Assembly (NCBI RefSeq): GCF_026210795.1
Contig: NC_089446.1
Span: 310,001-374,000, forward strand
DNA: 64,000 bases
Direction: 5' to 3'
Source of the DNA: Rhizophagus irregularis
Lineage: Eukaryota; Glomeromycota; Glomeromycetes; Glomerales; Glomeraceae
How positions within the stretch are numbered: position 1 is the stretch's first letter; each line of letters begins with the position of its first letter. The position numbers and the translations under genes are program-made. The notes beneath the pieces were generated by a model that was not told where the DNA came from, made no database searches, and saw only the letters and a program-made list of their open reading frames with translations. This document shows positions 44,479 through 56,930 of the stretch, piece by piece.

Positions 44479-45008
44479 AACCTGCTACATAACCATAATT
44501 AATTGTATTATATCCTTCAAGAATTTCGTTACTATCTTTCACTTTAACAATCGTTATCGTGCAGGATTTATTATCGCAAATTTAGGTCAAAGTCCATCGT
44601 GAGATCTACAAAATAACAATTTAAATTTATAAGAACTCAGCTTGTCCGTAATTTCTAATCTATCAATCCATTTTGAAATTAATTCAACATGTTGATGAGT
44701 TATAATTTTTGGCCCACTATTCTTTTGATCCAAATAGTAGTAAACGAAGTGACAAACCAAAATCTTATATAACTAAAGACTCAAAAGATCTCTTAGTAAT
44801 TCTTTATAGAAATCTTCTGGGAATATTTTTTTCATAAGGGAATACTTTTTCTAAAAATTCTTTAGAAGTTAAGTTGTGGAATTTAATAAATGAAATAAAT
44901 CATTGTAAGGTATTCTTTAAATTATTAGAGAATAGTTTGCAAAATCAGAAGGAAGATCCAGATTTTAAGCGAGTCCCCACTTAAGAACATATTCCCATAT
45001 CAATTTAA
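44479..45008 (-). pseudogene. BTB/BACK-TLDc protein remnant
   Basis: In order on the minus strand: IWEYVLKWGLA stop NLDLPSDF (BACK region), SKEFLEKVFPYEK, after a frameshift IFPEDFYKELLRDLLSL, then IITHQHVELISKWIDRLEIT and KLSSYKFKLLFCRSHDG and NKSCTITIVKVKDSNEILEG (TLDc domain start). These blocks match, from memory, the expanded BTB-TLDc family of Rhizophagus. At least two stops and two frameshifts. The N-terminal BTB domain is not found. Confidence 0.65.
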
Positions 45009-46684
45009 TTTTACCTTATTTTAATATTCCCAACTCAAACAACATCAGTAACATAATGATTTGTTTACTTCCAATAAAAAGAGTATATCCGCCTTCCTTA
45101 AATTATTTTTATTAATATATTTGCATAACGTGTATTTACTACCGTTTAAATTAATAAAAGTGTTTCTTTTCTTATTTAATGATCATGTTAAGATTTAGTA
45201 TTATTGGTTTAATTACTATTAATACTGAGTTATTTTTATAATCAAACTTAATTCCTAATCGAAGGATTAAGCTTAATAAGACCGCTAACTTCTGACCCAG
45301 TGATGAACAATCAGTCACAGATAAAAAAAATAAACTTATTTTAAATTGGTCGTAATTTTTTATTTCCATGATAATTGGAGGAGTAGTTTCTTTCGTATAA
45401 TGCTCATACGACGTAATGAAAATATGTTTACATAACACAAGAAACGAGAATGCCACTTGTTATTACAAATCTTTTCGATAAAGATCCAGTATATTTTTGG
45501 TTTTACAAAGTGAAATGGCGTTTCTATACTAATGCCTACAGATCACACCAGCATTTCATTCATCAAAACTATCTATACTAACACATTATCTTAACGATAA
45601 TTTATGATCCGGTTTCATTTGTCCCAATCATCAATATTCCAGGTAGAAAAATTGGTCGTCAGTTATGCAGAGTCAGAAATAAATTAAAAACAACATTGAC
45701 CTTAGTAAAACTCTTCGAAAGTTTATGTTTTCCGCTTAATAAGTTCCTCGAAATTTCTAAACAAAAAAAAAAATAGGTATTAGCTTTGCAAGTCTGAAGT
45801 CGTTCCCAAAAAAATATTTTTTTTATTCATATAAATATTCATTTCACAGTTGCGTAATGTCTTATCCAGACTTGAATAATTCTTAATCAACTCTCTTTTC
45901 AATTGTGACAAAATGAGTTCATATCGTTTTAGGCAAATGTAAGAAATCTCACATCGCACAGTTACCGCGCTTTATTTATTTTTTCTGGTCCATGTTGCAC
46001 ATAAATACTTAACCTTTTAATGAGTAATAATCATACGACTGAAATAAAATCGGATCAAAAAATTCTATTTTGTTATAGTTTAAGTCCAGTTATTAAAGTT
46101 AATTAACTACTGTCCAGTCAAAGCAAATACAGTAATCAAAAACACCATAATAAATATAATTTTTCATAATATACTATAAATAAGATACATCTTAAATTTT
46201 TTATTTTTCAGTTATTTCTGGTATGGATTATTTTCAGAAAAACTGCCCATGCAAATGGCGATATGTAAGATACTACAAATATCAACTGGCTTACCAGGAG
46301 GATTTCAGAATATCCTTTACGGAAGAATCTCGTCAACTTGAAGACTTAATACTCTCGACAATAAAAATGATAGTTAGAACTTAGAAGGTTATTAAATGGT
46401 ATCAAGCATGTAAAATTTTTTATTTACTGTACTTTCACAAATCTTATGATAACTTCAGATGGAGCTTAACTATTACAATATAAAAGTTCTTTGAAACAAA
46501 AAATGATTGTCAATGGAAAAATTTTTCTCATCAAAATTCTTGCAAAATAGTTGTCTGTTGATTCTGAAGCTGGAATCGACTATGTTTCTTACAATAGTTA
46601 AAGAATTTGCAATGTCTAACAAAGACACTCAGTAGTATTATAGCATTGTCAATAGTGCCAGTAAAACTAAAGGATCTGATGGGT
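45009..46684. other. No gene supported
   Basis: A 94-codon minus frame (45172-45456) lacks any recognisable feature. 46210-46390 has coding-like composition with stops in all frames. Confidence 0.3.
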
Positions 46685-47086
46685 TTAGCTTGCAGTAGTT
46701 ATTTTTAGCATTTCGCGAAAAGTTCCTTCCATATTTTGCTCTTTGCTTTGATTTGACATTACCTCTTTTTTTTTGAAAAGGATCATTGAATTAATTTTAT
46801 AGAGGTAGATGAATCTGGACGATGCTAGAGATATAACTGACGTTAAAAGAAGCTTGTGTAATAACAAACACCATCCAACACTCTTCGTGTCATGATTCTC
46901 AACAGAAATCTCAAGATGATAATAATGAAGACTACCCTCAACGTAATATGAAAAAGACATTTCTTCAGGATTATCACGAAGCGCAGCAAAAAGGAGAAAA
47001 TCCCTCCATCCGTTTTTAAAGAAAACTGAATAGTGATAGTATAAATGTTGTAGATTTACATTTCTGAAACACATTTCTAAACACAC
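46685..47086 (-). CDS. Hypothetical ORF, 133 codons, weak
   Basis: The longest frame in this stretch, with mixed composition (NPEEMSFSYYVEGSLHYYH, GWCLLLHKLLLTSVISLAS) and one possible hydrophobic segment. No ATG-based context, family or neighbour supports it. Could be a chance frame. Confidence 0.2.
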   Translation of the reverse strand: MCLEMCFRNVNLQHLYYHYSVFFKNGWRDFLLFAALRDNPEEMSFSYYVEGSLHYYHLEISVENHDTKSVGWCLLLHKLLLTSVISLASSRFIYLYKINSMILFKKKEVMSNQSKEQNMEGTFREMLKITTAS

Positions 47087-47739
47087 AATATTTTAATAAA
47101 AGAATTCACAAGAATGTGTTTCCGCTTTATTATTAAAATTTGAGAAATCACTTTCCGATATAGCAATTATTATGCAATAAAGTAAATGCAATTAGTGAAT
47201 GCTACAGTATATATAAAATGAAATTTTTTTTTATTTTTCTCAAAATCACGTACATTATTAAATTAATAACCTTTGAACCTTTATTGATTTTTCAAATTTA
47301 AAAGTAATGGAAACGCTGGAGAAGAAAATGAGATGGAAGTACTTTGATTACAAAAAACAATTTTATTTTATTAATAAATCGGTTTGGTAAATACCAAAAC
47401 CGAAACTAATCATCAGACTAACCGGAGATCTATTTCGATGTTGTTAAATGGTTTGAATTTAACTTCATCACCTTTGTGGATATTTTTATTTCTAAATGTG
47501 AATTACAATCTCATATTCTCTGTCCAACATATTGGTAAAAATATTATTACTACATAAACTTTTTAGTTCGCAAAGAAATGCAGGAAACTTACAGTAAAAT
47601 CTCGATCACTTTTTTATTGCATTATCAGAAAGCTGAGTAAAATATTCACTATCTCCCTCATTATTATACTCTTCTAAACTTTATATGAGCTTCTTCAGTC
47701 TATAGATAAATCACCATTAAAATACAGAATTTATGAATT

Positions 47740-48160
47740 AAGCACTTGAGATTATAACAGTAGTTCGTCTTTCATTACGCAAGTCACGGCAGGTGCCCCT
47801 ATGGGAATAACAGTAGTTTTTGACCAACCCTACCCATGACCTACATATGGGGTCAAGTAATCCTTTGCTGGGATATTCAATAACAAAGCAAGCATTAGCA
47901 CAAGGTTAGGTAGTACAATCAAGACTTTATTTTAAGATACTTACAAGGCACCAAAGAAAAAACTTGCATTTCTGGGTACGCGCTCACAATATAACTCTTG
48001 ACAACCAAGTGTGAGCCACAACTCGAGAGCTTATAGGATAACAGTAGTTCCTCAGAACACTCGGCTGTTATACTGTCTTCTGTGAGAGAATCTGGTCACA
48101 AATGTGCCTTCTGATGAAGAATAACAGTAATTTTTGTCTGTCTTATGCCAGACTAACATC
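47740..48160 (+). pseudogene. Possible Ty1/copia polymerase remnant
   Basis: ILRYLQGTKEKTCISGYALT (47933-47992) resembles the LRYLKGTK...GY region at the RT-RNase H border of copia elements. SEHSAVILSSVRESGHK further on resembles the STVALSSTEAE block. All frames are broken. The phrase ATAACAGTAGTT recurs at 47753, 47807 and 48038 within it. Confidence 0.4.
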
Positions 48161-50966
48161 TCGCAGGATAGTTCTATTTTACAAAATAAAGGAAAAAATT
48201 TTAGTACAGTCAACAAAACAATTTTTCATTAACTGTCTTTCAAGATCTGGTGATTTTGACTCCGGTTGAAGCTTCCAAGCATACAAAACTGTTTACCATT
48301 TAATGTTAGTAAGGCTTTGAAACATTATATTTACAACAAGAAATATATATAACTACATACAAGTGCGTCATAATCTGTTGTGCAATGTCATGTCCTCATA
48401 AAATATTACGTTGGATTAACATAATTACTTTCATAACCAAATAGACACAATTACCCAACACAAGAAATCGCATGCCTTGCCAACACGGTGGGTTCCAGAA
48501 TGCTCTATTTTGTCATCATGGTCTGCATCAGAGCTTCGAGCTATAGAATCCAGAATTCATCTGACTCCTCCCATACTATCTATGTATTGATCATTTCTTC
48601 TTCAACTAAATAGTCAGATAAGGATTGTTTTCAGCATCCGCAATTGGTTCGCTTGAGCCAAATGAATGATATGTGTTAATAATAAATAGCAACAACAAAT
48701 GACGAACGTAATGAAACTTGCGTGCATTGCTTCTTCTGTGGTGAATTTTGCCGATATTTTCTCTCATGATCTTCAGAATCAGACTCATTTTTCGGGAAAG
48801 CTGAATACTAGATGAGGAGGAAAAAATATCAATTACGATATACAATTAACTTGATTGAAATAATTTACTGTGAATGCAGGAATGAATGTAACCAAATACT
48901 TATGTAATTTCAAGTTTTGTCCGATTATTAGTTCCGAATTCTTAACATTCGCACCTTCTTCAAATCTGCTTGGTAGTTGTTTCTCATAGTAAATGATCTT
49001 GGTTTCAGAAGTAGACCTTTTACTGAGTCTTCATTCAGTAAGATGCGCACATAATGATGCATGCATGACCTATGGGACAGATGCTCTTCTTCCCACATTG
49101 CACAGAGCAGGACGTAGCACAATTCATTGATGAATTCCTAAAAATATAATCTTCAATATATCCCTCATTTGATATGGCTTTCCTACTTTTTCTTGTCCTT
49201 TTGTCTACATTTTCGATGAGTATGTTAGGTTCTATACCTAGAGAATTGTGCAAAACCTGTATTGTTGCTGTAGAATTTTATTTAAAGAAAAATTTGTCTC
49301 AAATTTTGGTATTGCATCATTTGGAACAGGGCTTCTCCCAAATTTTATTACATAATCAATGTTAGCGGTATTAAAGAATATTTCATCATAGATATAATTA
49401 ACATTTACCACGATATTTGAGCTTTAATAAAATATTTTCTGTAATCCCGTTTTCTAAAAGAACGTAAGGAAATGAAAACGCGAAACTGAAAAAACACAAT
49501 TAGTACTTATAAGCTGAAGATGCAGATAGTATCATGTAAATCAAAAGAAACTGTAAGCTTTCACACATAATAATGTGCATAATACTTTTTGTAGGTTTTT
49601 TTCAAAAGTCCGAGAAGAAGAATAAGTTGTATTGTTAAAATGATTATCAATATAAGTATCCATTGAGCCAATAAATTATCAACACGTTTATGTCACGTTT
49701 TTGGAGGAAACACGTGACCTCTTATTCTGTTGAACAAATCGTATTGTGGAAGCGAGATTTCCCACTCTGAGCACTTCTCTACTGAGTTTAACGAAGACAA
49801 TAATAGATCAATAGATTAACTGAGAAGCAAATGGATGAGACTTGTTCCATATTTGAAGGTTTGTGGTTTGACAGATAAGTTACACAAGTTACACATAAGT
49901 ATTGCAGAGATGAACGAGATCAAAAGTTATCTTTTAGACTATGATCTGTAACACAGTTATTAACGCACTCTTTTATCTATACAAATAAGTTAAGCTATCA
50001 CGCAAAAAATTAATCCCATGTACAGTAGAAGGTTCCTTATAATATAAAAATAAAACATGGACAAAGGGATGAAAGGTCACGCCCTTGGATCCAGAATTCG
50101 TTCGTAGTTGTCGAATTAAGATGTTTCCATTTCCTCGTTAACGATGAAGATACAGTTATTATGATATTGCAGATTTATTTATAGTGGAACCAATTTTTTT
50201 CTCTCAACATTTCAAATAGAATGGGAACTTGATATTTGCAACATGTATATTTGTCCATAGAGATATCCTCCATTGTACACTAATGTAGTACAGCCGATCT
50301 TGTTGTGTATGTGGATGTTTACGAATATTGTTTTCAAGGATATATTTTTTTATGTAAGTATCAAGAACGTGGAGATCTATGGCTCCATGTTTTTGTGGTC
50401 AGATTATGAATATCACTCGTTTAGTTATTTGTTTGTCTTCGCTGGTTATAAATTAACGAAATTCCTATCTTTACGATTCGAAGTCATCACACGGGAAATA
50501 TATTCAAGGGATGCGCTTCATGCATCTAATTATTAAATTGAACTAGTACAATACATATTAGCTGGATAAGTTGGACATACGTGATGGCTGAGAATGTGAG
50601 AATGGAATTTTGATGACAAAGTAATTGACTGATGGCATAATTATGTAAAAGTTCCAGTATAAGAAAATGACACATTATATGTAATAATTTAGGATTATTA
50701 GATAGGCATTGTTTAAGTAAATAATTCAGCGAACGAACAACATTCTGTGTGACTAGCTCAACAATTCCGTTCAAATTATTATTCACTTTAACCATTTTAT
50801 TAATAGATATATTTTATAGTAAACACAAGATGAATTCATTAAAGTCAAAAATGAAAAAGGAAATACAGGAAAAATATATATATATATATATATATATTTT
50901 ACTTCTAATACTTTGAAGAAATAATTATATTATTAGTCATAAAATTTTCAATTATATGAATTTTGT
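48161..50966. other. No gene supported
   Basis: Composition is less extreme than elsewhere, but the open frames (48606-48845, 48928-49253 minus; 49174-49365, 50273-50536 plus; 50526-50795 minus) overlap, are short and show no motif. Possibly an old, unrecognisable element. (AT)n at 50875-50897. Confidence 0.35.
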
Positions 50967-50969
50967 ATC

Positions 50970-52180
50970 AAGCAGTTTTAGCAAGGTTTCTCCAAGATGT
51001 GAAGTAAAATTTTAAATTTTTTCGCTACGAATAAAAATGATTATAGTGAGTGTACTTGGCCTTAAAAATACAAAAAACAGATGATGTATGATTAAAAATT
51101 AACTTACTTCGATACTTTTGCTTTTGAATTTTTATTTCTATCTCTACCCAAAGATAAAGAAAAGTACTGAGTAGCCTTCGCTTCGACTTTGTAGTCTCTT
51201 TCAATTGATTTATTCGTTATGAAAGTTATACCGCAAATTGAAATTAAAATGACAGTCATAGTACATAAATCCATCGTTAAATTTGTTTCATATAATCTCG
51301 TCTAGGTTTTAATAAATTAATCAATAAATATGTGTAATATTCACGCAATGAAATAACAGTCATTTTACTTAATAACTTACGTTGTAGATAATTTAATATA
51401 AATATATAAAAGAAAATGAAAAAGAAAGAGACCATGGAAAATCCATTTGTTTATTTATTTGTTTATATACAGAAAGTTGATCATTTACAAATGAAAAAAA
51501 TTTATACATTTGGTAAGCTACTTCCATTTTTGTTTATCTAAATATTCTCACGAATAAAATTTTTTTTTTTTTTGAATTACAAGTCATTTATACTATTAAT
51601 GAGAATCTACGCAACGACAACAACAATAATATCACATTGATTCTCAGAAAGAATGAAAATTAATGAGCATAATTAATCTAATTATATATGATAGAACATT
51701 TTTATTTTACGATTATTATATTTATTAATCGAAAATTATGATCGTCAACGTAAAATTTTAACAATATTAATAATATAATTGATATTGCATTCGGTAACAA
51801 AATTTATAAATCGCTATAAAACCTTGTTCCTCAAAATTGGAATTTATTTATGTGCGTAACACGTCTTTTATTTTTCACATAAATGGCTTTATTGACAGTC
51901 TTTCATTATTGAAAATCACTTTGTTATGATTTCCTTATTTTTCGTTTATTGTTTATCTAAATTAATTCAATTCAAAGAATGATTGTGATAGAATAGATAA
52001 GAAATTTCTGTGTTAGTCTATTAAATCATTTACTCCATATTCGTATTGAAATGTTCTTTGGCAGAATTCTAAATTTGTACAGCTATATAATAAATAAATA
52101 AAATATGAATGAAATGGACGGATTTAATAAATCCCGCGATCATTGTCCCTGAAATATTAGATCTATGCAGGGGTTTTTAT
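50970..52180. repeat. Segmental duplication partner of 31700-32760
   Basis: See the 31700 entry for shared landmarks. Both copies carry the small-protein gene in the same orientation. Confidence 0.6.
51012..51274 (-). CDS. Small signal-anchor or secreted protein, copy 2 (two exons, intact)
   Basis: Exon 1 51108-51274 starts with ATG and encodes MDLCTMTVILISICGITFIT, then NKSIERDYKVEAKATQYFSL and a Lys/Arg/Asn-rich end. Donor GTAAGT at 51107, acceptor at 51061-51062, exon 2 51012-51060 (PSTLTIIIFIRSEKI). The total is 71 residues. The N-terminal hydrophobic stretch fits a signal peptide or membrane anchor. The same gene, diverged, lies at 31737-32053. Twelve residues after the hydrophobic core are best conserved (TNKSIE.(D/E)(F/Y)K(L/V)EAK). 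No family recognised. Confidence 0.55.
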
Positions 52181-52379
52181 TAAGGTCAATACACAAAATT
52201 AACACTTAACCTCAAATATTTTTTCATCATGTAATTTTCCATTGTTTAGTCGATTTTCTTAATATTTTTTTTTCGTATTTTCTTTAGTATTATTCAACTA
52301 CTAATTTTTTTTTTCCTAAAAAAAAAATTGAAGAGTAATTTATTCTTTTCATTTCCTTTTAGGTTTTTATATTCGGCCA

Positions 52380-52830
52380 AGGTCTGTAAATCAAACATGA
52401 TATGGGTATACACGGAGAATTAACAGGTACTCTTCTTTTTTTCTTTTCTTTTTTTTTTGTGTTTTTGTTCATCACATTATTATGTTTGATTTGATTAAGT
52501 TAATGCATTAAAAAAAAATTTTTTTATTTAATTTCTTTTACAAGAAAAATTTGCTTTTTCGTGATGCGGTATTACGTTAGCGCCGGAATTTTCGTATTTT
52601 TTTTAGTTTCTTCTACTAAAAAAAATTTTTTTTTTGTCTTCTCAGATCCAGTTCAGCGTTGCGGTACTATGGTAAGCGCTAAAATTTCATTTCTTGATTT
52701 GTAAATTATTTTATATAATTTCTTTTACTAATTATTTTTTTTCGTCTTTTTTAGATCCAGTCGTCCAGATTGGGTTCAGTGAGGCGCTGTGGTACTATGG
52801 CAAGCGCTGAATTTTTTTTTGCATCGTTAA
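52380..52830 (+). repeat. Tandem intron/exon-like units (ATCCAG...TACTATG)
   Basis: Two copies of polypyrimidine-AG, then ATCCAGT...GCGNTGYGGTACTATG, then GGTAAGCGCT or GGCAAGCGCT (52646-52680 and 52754-52810), with a more diverged third near 52560. They resemble short exons with a donor after ATG. The second copy has lost the GT. An exon-like GC island with GCGGT also marks the 23.5 kb modules. Confidence 0.5.
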
Positions 52831-52857
52831 TTTCTTTTACTAAAAAAATTTTTCATA

Positions 52858-53018
52858 GCCAAAAAATGCAGCGTGGCCTTTATTAAAAATGTTTATATAG
52901 AAAAGACGCATAAAGTTATTTTATACTTTCGTAATGAACAAGATATGAAGAAAGTTAAGGAGTCTGGTTTTATTCAAACCAAAGCTTATTTCAAATTGGA
53001 TTGACAAAAAAAAAAAAA
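52858..53018 (+). pseudogene. LINE ORF1-like fragment with poly-A
   Basis: The frame 52867-53004 reads CSVAFIKNVYIEKTHKVILY and FRNEQDMKKVKESGF, like an RRM-type domain of LINE ORF1, then TGA and 13 A's. 5'-truncated retrocopy. No target duplication found. Confidence 0.45.
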
Positions 53019-53795
53019 TCATTTACTAGTTATTCGTACTGAAAAGAATATTCCTTTATATATTTATCATGGTTGGTAGTTGTGATGGATTTGAAATTAA
53101 TTCATTTAAGAATAAATGTAAAGGTCAAGTAGGCTAGTTTAATGATCAACTATCTGATAAAGTTCGATGGTATAAATCAATCATCTGGTGACTTTATCTT
53201 TTCATTTGAAAATAATGAAGTTATATTAGTACCAGTTTTAATTTTGGTTAGGATTCATTATATAAGATATGGAAGTTCATTTAAAATTATTATGACGATT
53301 ATACAATTAGAAGGTAATACAAGAAATTGAAACTTTTATTGTAACTTTAAATCAATAACTTTATTTGTATAGATAATTTCATGAAGTTTCCATAAAAATT
53401 ATTTCGTGCTTTATAAGTTATTTACAAATTTCATAAATAAATTTTATAAAAATTACAAATTTCAGTTATTTTAATATATTGTTTTTCAAAATTTTAATGC
53501 TTCTCTGTCTTCATATGATATAATTATTTATTCAAAGTGCTAAAATGATATGTTTACTAATGATTTTTTGAGAACTTTTCAAACTCGAAGCCCTTGCCGG
53601 TTTTAAGAATGCACTAAACTAATTTAAATTATTCATAGAATTTTGAACGTCACTGTCGTCACAATCAAATTATTAGTTTATTTACTGTCTTACCAAAATT
53701 AGCTTGCATCATGTGATACACAATTCAAATGAAAGGTCACACGATTTAAAATATTTCCTTTCTAAGCATCTTCAATGTATAATAATAATTATACA
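53019..53795. other. Intergenic, no gene supported
   Basis: AT-rich. A 62-codon frame at 53142-53330 has no feature that supports it. Confidence 0.35.
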
Positions 53796-53850
53796 TAGGC
53801 ATTTCGGCGAAACGCCGATTCGCCGATTCGCCGATCTGCCGATCCGCCGT
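53796..53850. repeat. CGCCGATT tandem octamers
   Basis: GGCATTTCGGCGAAACGCCGATTCGCCGATT..., about six imperfect units. Built like the tandem arms of the hAT hairpin element at 19934 but without a matching second arm. Lies about 70 bases upstream of the membrane-protein ATG. Confidence 0.6.
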
Positions 53851-53917
53851 TTTAGGTCTTATAAAATTTGAATATACGGGTGTCCCGACTATTAATTTTT
53901 TACCTTTTATTTGCAAA

Positions 53918-54910
53918 ATGAATACTCAAAGCGTTAATACAGTTATTTTGTTTCATGATACTGATGATAACACTATCGAATACAATTGGCTTACTGTTAT
54001 TGATGCTTTTATTGCTTGTATTGAATTGTTTTTTGCGTTCCGTTTTCTTAAGTCGGATATCAGAAACAATATTTCGACACATTGGTTTTTACATGGATCA
54101 ACTGTATTTATTGATTGTGTTAAAACAGCAACAGATCTAGGCCTAGGTTTTGGTTCAATTTATAGAGGTGGAATGTCCTTTATTTTATGGATGATTTTAT
54201 CGGTTATCATCATTATTAAAATTAAATATTCAGAAGTACTAGAGAATGAATTTTTGCACATACAACTGAATATTATATCAATCACAACGATTGTTTTGAA
54301 TCTTTCTAGACAATATGTTGCAAATCTTAGTGACATCTATTTCTTTTTAGGACTCATTAAATTCATTATCAATTTTTTTGAATTGATTGATATAATTCCG
54401 ATTGGTTTTCATTTCCAAATCATATTTACTATTTGTGAAGGTGCCTTACTTTATCTTAATAATTCAGTCTCAACATTAAATACTATCATATTGTTAGTAT
54501 GCATTTTTCAAAACTTTTTTTTTATTATGAATCTTTTCACAAATTTCACATATGAAAAAATTAAATGGAAAATTAATTTCTCATTTTTTTGGGTTGGATT
54601 CTTTTTGTTTAGTATTCCTATACTATGTTATATTTTTGATACTATAACGGTTATTATTTGTATGATTGTCGTACAACTTATTCCTTTTTCATTAACTTTA
54701 ATAGTTCTAGAAATTTTATTACAAATATTTTCATGGAGTAATTTCGAGTACAGTTTTTGGATTGCACATTTTATCATTTCCTTTATTTTTGCTATTTATG
54801 CTTTCACTTATTTATCCGAATATATGATTATTTGGATGAAAATTACAGAATTATACATACCATTTAATCGTATAAGAGTTGGTCTTCTTACCGTCCACTT
54901 CAAGCATTAG
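53918..54910 (+). CDS. Multi-pass membrane protein, family not recognised
   Basis: An intact 330-codon frame starting ATG at 53918. About nine hydrophobic segments can be seen: residues ~24-44, 60-78, 84-102, 112-134, 138-161, 164-180, 184-206, 217-239, 242-270 and 279-306. A short polar N-terminus contains DTDDNTIEYN. There is no signal peptide of the cleaved type and no nucleotide-binding or transporter motif that I know. It is intronless with an unbroken frame, in a region of decayed elements. It could be a lineage-specific membrane protein or a transferred gene. Confidence 0.7.
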   Translation: MNTQSVNTVILFHDTDDNTIEYNWLTVIDAFIACIELFFAFRFLKSDIRNNISTHWFLHGSTVFIDCVKTATDLGLGFGSIYRGGMSFILWMILSVIIIIKIKYSEVLENEFLHIQLNIISITTIVLNLSRQYVANLSDIYFFLGLIKFIINFFELIDIIPIGFHFQIIFTICEGALLYLNNSVSTLNTIILLVCIFQNFFFIMNLFTNFTYEKIKWKINFSFFWVGFFLFSIPILCYIFDTITVIICMIVVQLIPFSLTLIVLEILLQIFSWSNFEYSFWIAHFIISFIFAIYAFTYLSEYMIIWMKITELYIPFNRIRVGLLTVHFKH

Positions 54911-55769
54911 TAGAGGTCGAATATTTTTTTTTCTAGTCATGCAATCAGGTTTTACTCTTTCTTGCATTGCCATCTGACTATTAATAAAATTCCGATAAAA
55001 AATATATATATATTAAATAAACTTACGCTTCTTAAACCGATAAGAATTAGACCAATAAAACAGTAAAACTTAGCAGATAATTATTCTGTTAACTCACCTG
55101 ACCTAAAATTTCAATGTCAATGCTTATTATAAAGTTAAAATAATTATGTATAATTATGTATAATGTCGTAATGTCTTGTCTTAAAAATATAATTTATTAA
55201 AAAAAATAAAGAATATTTTTTGCAGACTTTAAAATAAAAGTCAATAATATAAAATTAAATATTATAATGAGTATAAAAATAAAAATTTCACTAATTTTAT
55301 ATTTTGTAAATGGTTTTATATTATTATTTTGATAATTCATATCTAATAATTGTAAAAGTTATATAAAAAAAAAAGATTTATTTAAATTACAAACTAAGAT
55401 ACTTGTAAAATATTTAATACTCTAGTCTTAGTGTTTAAATAATTCAAAGTAAATAAAAAAAATATATATATAAATATTTAATACTTGGATATGCTATGAA
55501 AAAAAAGGAATTATTTAAATTACAAACTAAGAAATTTGTAAATATTTTACTAACTCTAGCCTTAGTGTTTAAATAAATCTTAAAAAGAATAAAATAAAAA
55601 ATAATTTCTGTTGAATGTAAGATATCAAATATCACTTAAATCTTTTTCGAAACACAAATAATTAGTTGATTTCATTTGTCGTAATATCTAAATAATTAAA
55701 TAATTAAAATTAATTGCATATATAAATTTCCAAATTATTATTTATTTTTTTTTTGTATATTTTACATAC
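54911..55769. other. 3' flank shared with the 8.8 kb kinase locus
   Basis: Two inverted copies (55380-55440, 55500-55580) of the TTAAATTACAAACTAAGA...CTAGCCTTAGTGTTTA segment found after the plus-strand kinase (11700-11790). No gene. Confidence 0.55.
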
Positions 55770-55934
55770 CTAATGATTCATATCATCGTTAATTATGCAA
55801 TCATCCAAATTTTCACTTTTAAGAATTTCATTCAATTCTTTACTACTAAAATCAAGTAAGCGACTTGTATAACATGCTTGTGGATAAGATTCAATAGTAA
55901 AATTGGTTTTCTGCCCAATTGGTGCATTTATAAA

Positions 55935-56906
55935 TTATATAACACTGCGTTTTAATTCTTCATTAATTTTCTTTCCTCTAGGCTGAATAATCCATTTTTC
56001 AATAATATCAGACACTTCATTAGCAGATGGCCTTTTTAATGGATCCTCATCCCAACATTTTTTCATTAAATCTGCATAACATTGTGGAGTATTTTCAATA
56101 ATTTCAGGACGTTCGCCTTTACAAATACTTAAACTAAGTTGAAAATCATGTTCTCTATTATTAAATGGTGGTACCCCAGATGTAAATTCCCACATAATCA
56201 TAGAAAAACTATATATATCACTAGCTGGAATATAAGATTTTCCTCTTAAAACTTCAGGTGCCATAAATGGTATAACACCATAAATATCATATTTTTTCAA
56301 AGATGATTTTATAGGTCGACATAATCCCAAATCACTAATATAAAAGTTATCCTCATCCTCATTATTGTGATTTAAAATATTGCCATCATGAAAATCACAA
56401 TGAATAAGATTTTGATTATGTATAACACTAAGTCCAGAAATAACTTTATATAATATATCTAATCTTTGATTCCAATTATATTTGATTATTATTGTTAAGT
56501 TTCCTCTTAAATTACCTTTGTTTGCATAATCCATTACTACCATATATTTTAAAGTATCTGGATTTTTTGTAAACCCATGAAAATTAATAATATTACCTGT
56601 ACCTAAACAGCTTTTATGATATTTCCACTATAAAAAATAATAGCATATTAGTATAAATACTGTAAGTTATAATTTAAATTAAAAAAATAATAAATAATGA
56701 TTTTATCGTCATACTTCATTTAAAAATTCATTTAAGTTTTCATTTAAGTTATTGAGACATTTAAGAATTACTTTACTATTTTCATTATCATTTAACCAAA
56801 TAGCTCTGTATATAGTACCAAATCCTCCTTTATCAAGATATTCAACATTTTTAAGTTTATCATAAGGAATCCATTTTAAATCTCCTTCCGAAATAAAGTG
56901 ATCCAT
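55935..56906 (-). CDS. TKL-type protein kinase, copy 2 of the micro-exon locus
   Basis: Exons 56715-56906 and 55935-56627 (intron 87 nt, same position as in the 8810 gene) give 294 residues from an ATG at 56904-56906. The domain is complete: GGFGTIYRA, VILK, HCDFHDGNIL, DLGLCRP, APEVLRG, DIYSFSMIMWE, KKCWDEDPLKRPS. The first kinase exon begins at 56930 and reads IWKDGNEIMD in the kinase frame. The frame stops at TAA 55935-55937 where copy 1 reads GAA. The tail beyond it stays open to TAG at 55770-55772 (SYPQACYTSRLLDF), so the stop is recent. Upstream micro-exons deliver phase 2 to 56930 but the kinase frame needs phase 0. So copy 2 is either translated from the internal ATG or decaying. Confidence 0.75.
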
Positions 56907-56930
56907 AATTTCATTTCCATCTTTCCAAAT

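Noticed and set aside
45172-45456. 94-codon minus frame
   Set aside because: No motif, no link in frame to the BTB-TLDc remnant downstream.
48606-50795. Six frames of 62-89 codons
   Set aside because: They overlap on both strands and have no features; treated as chance.
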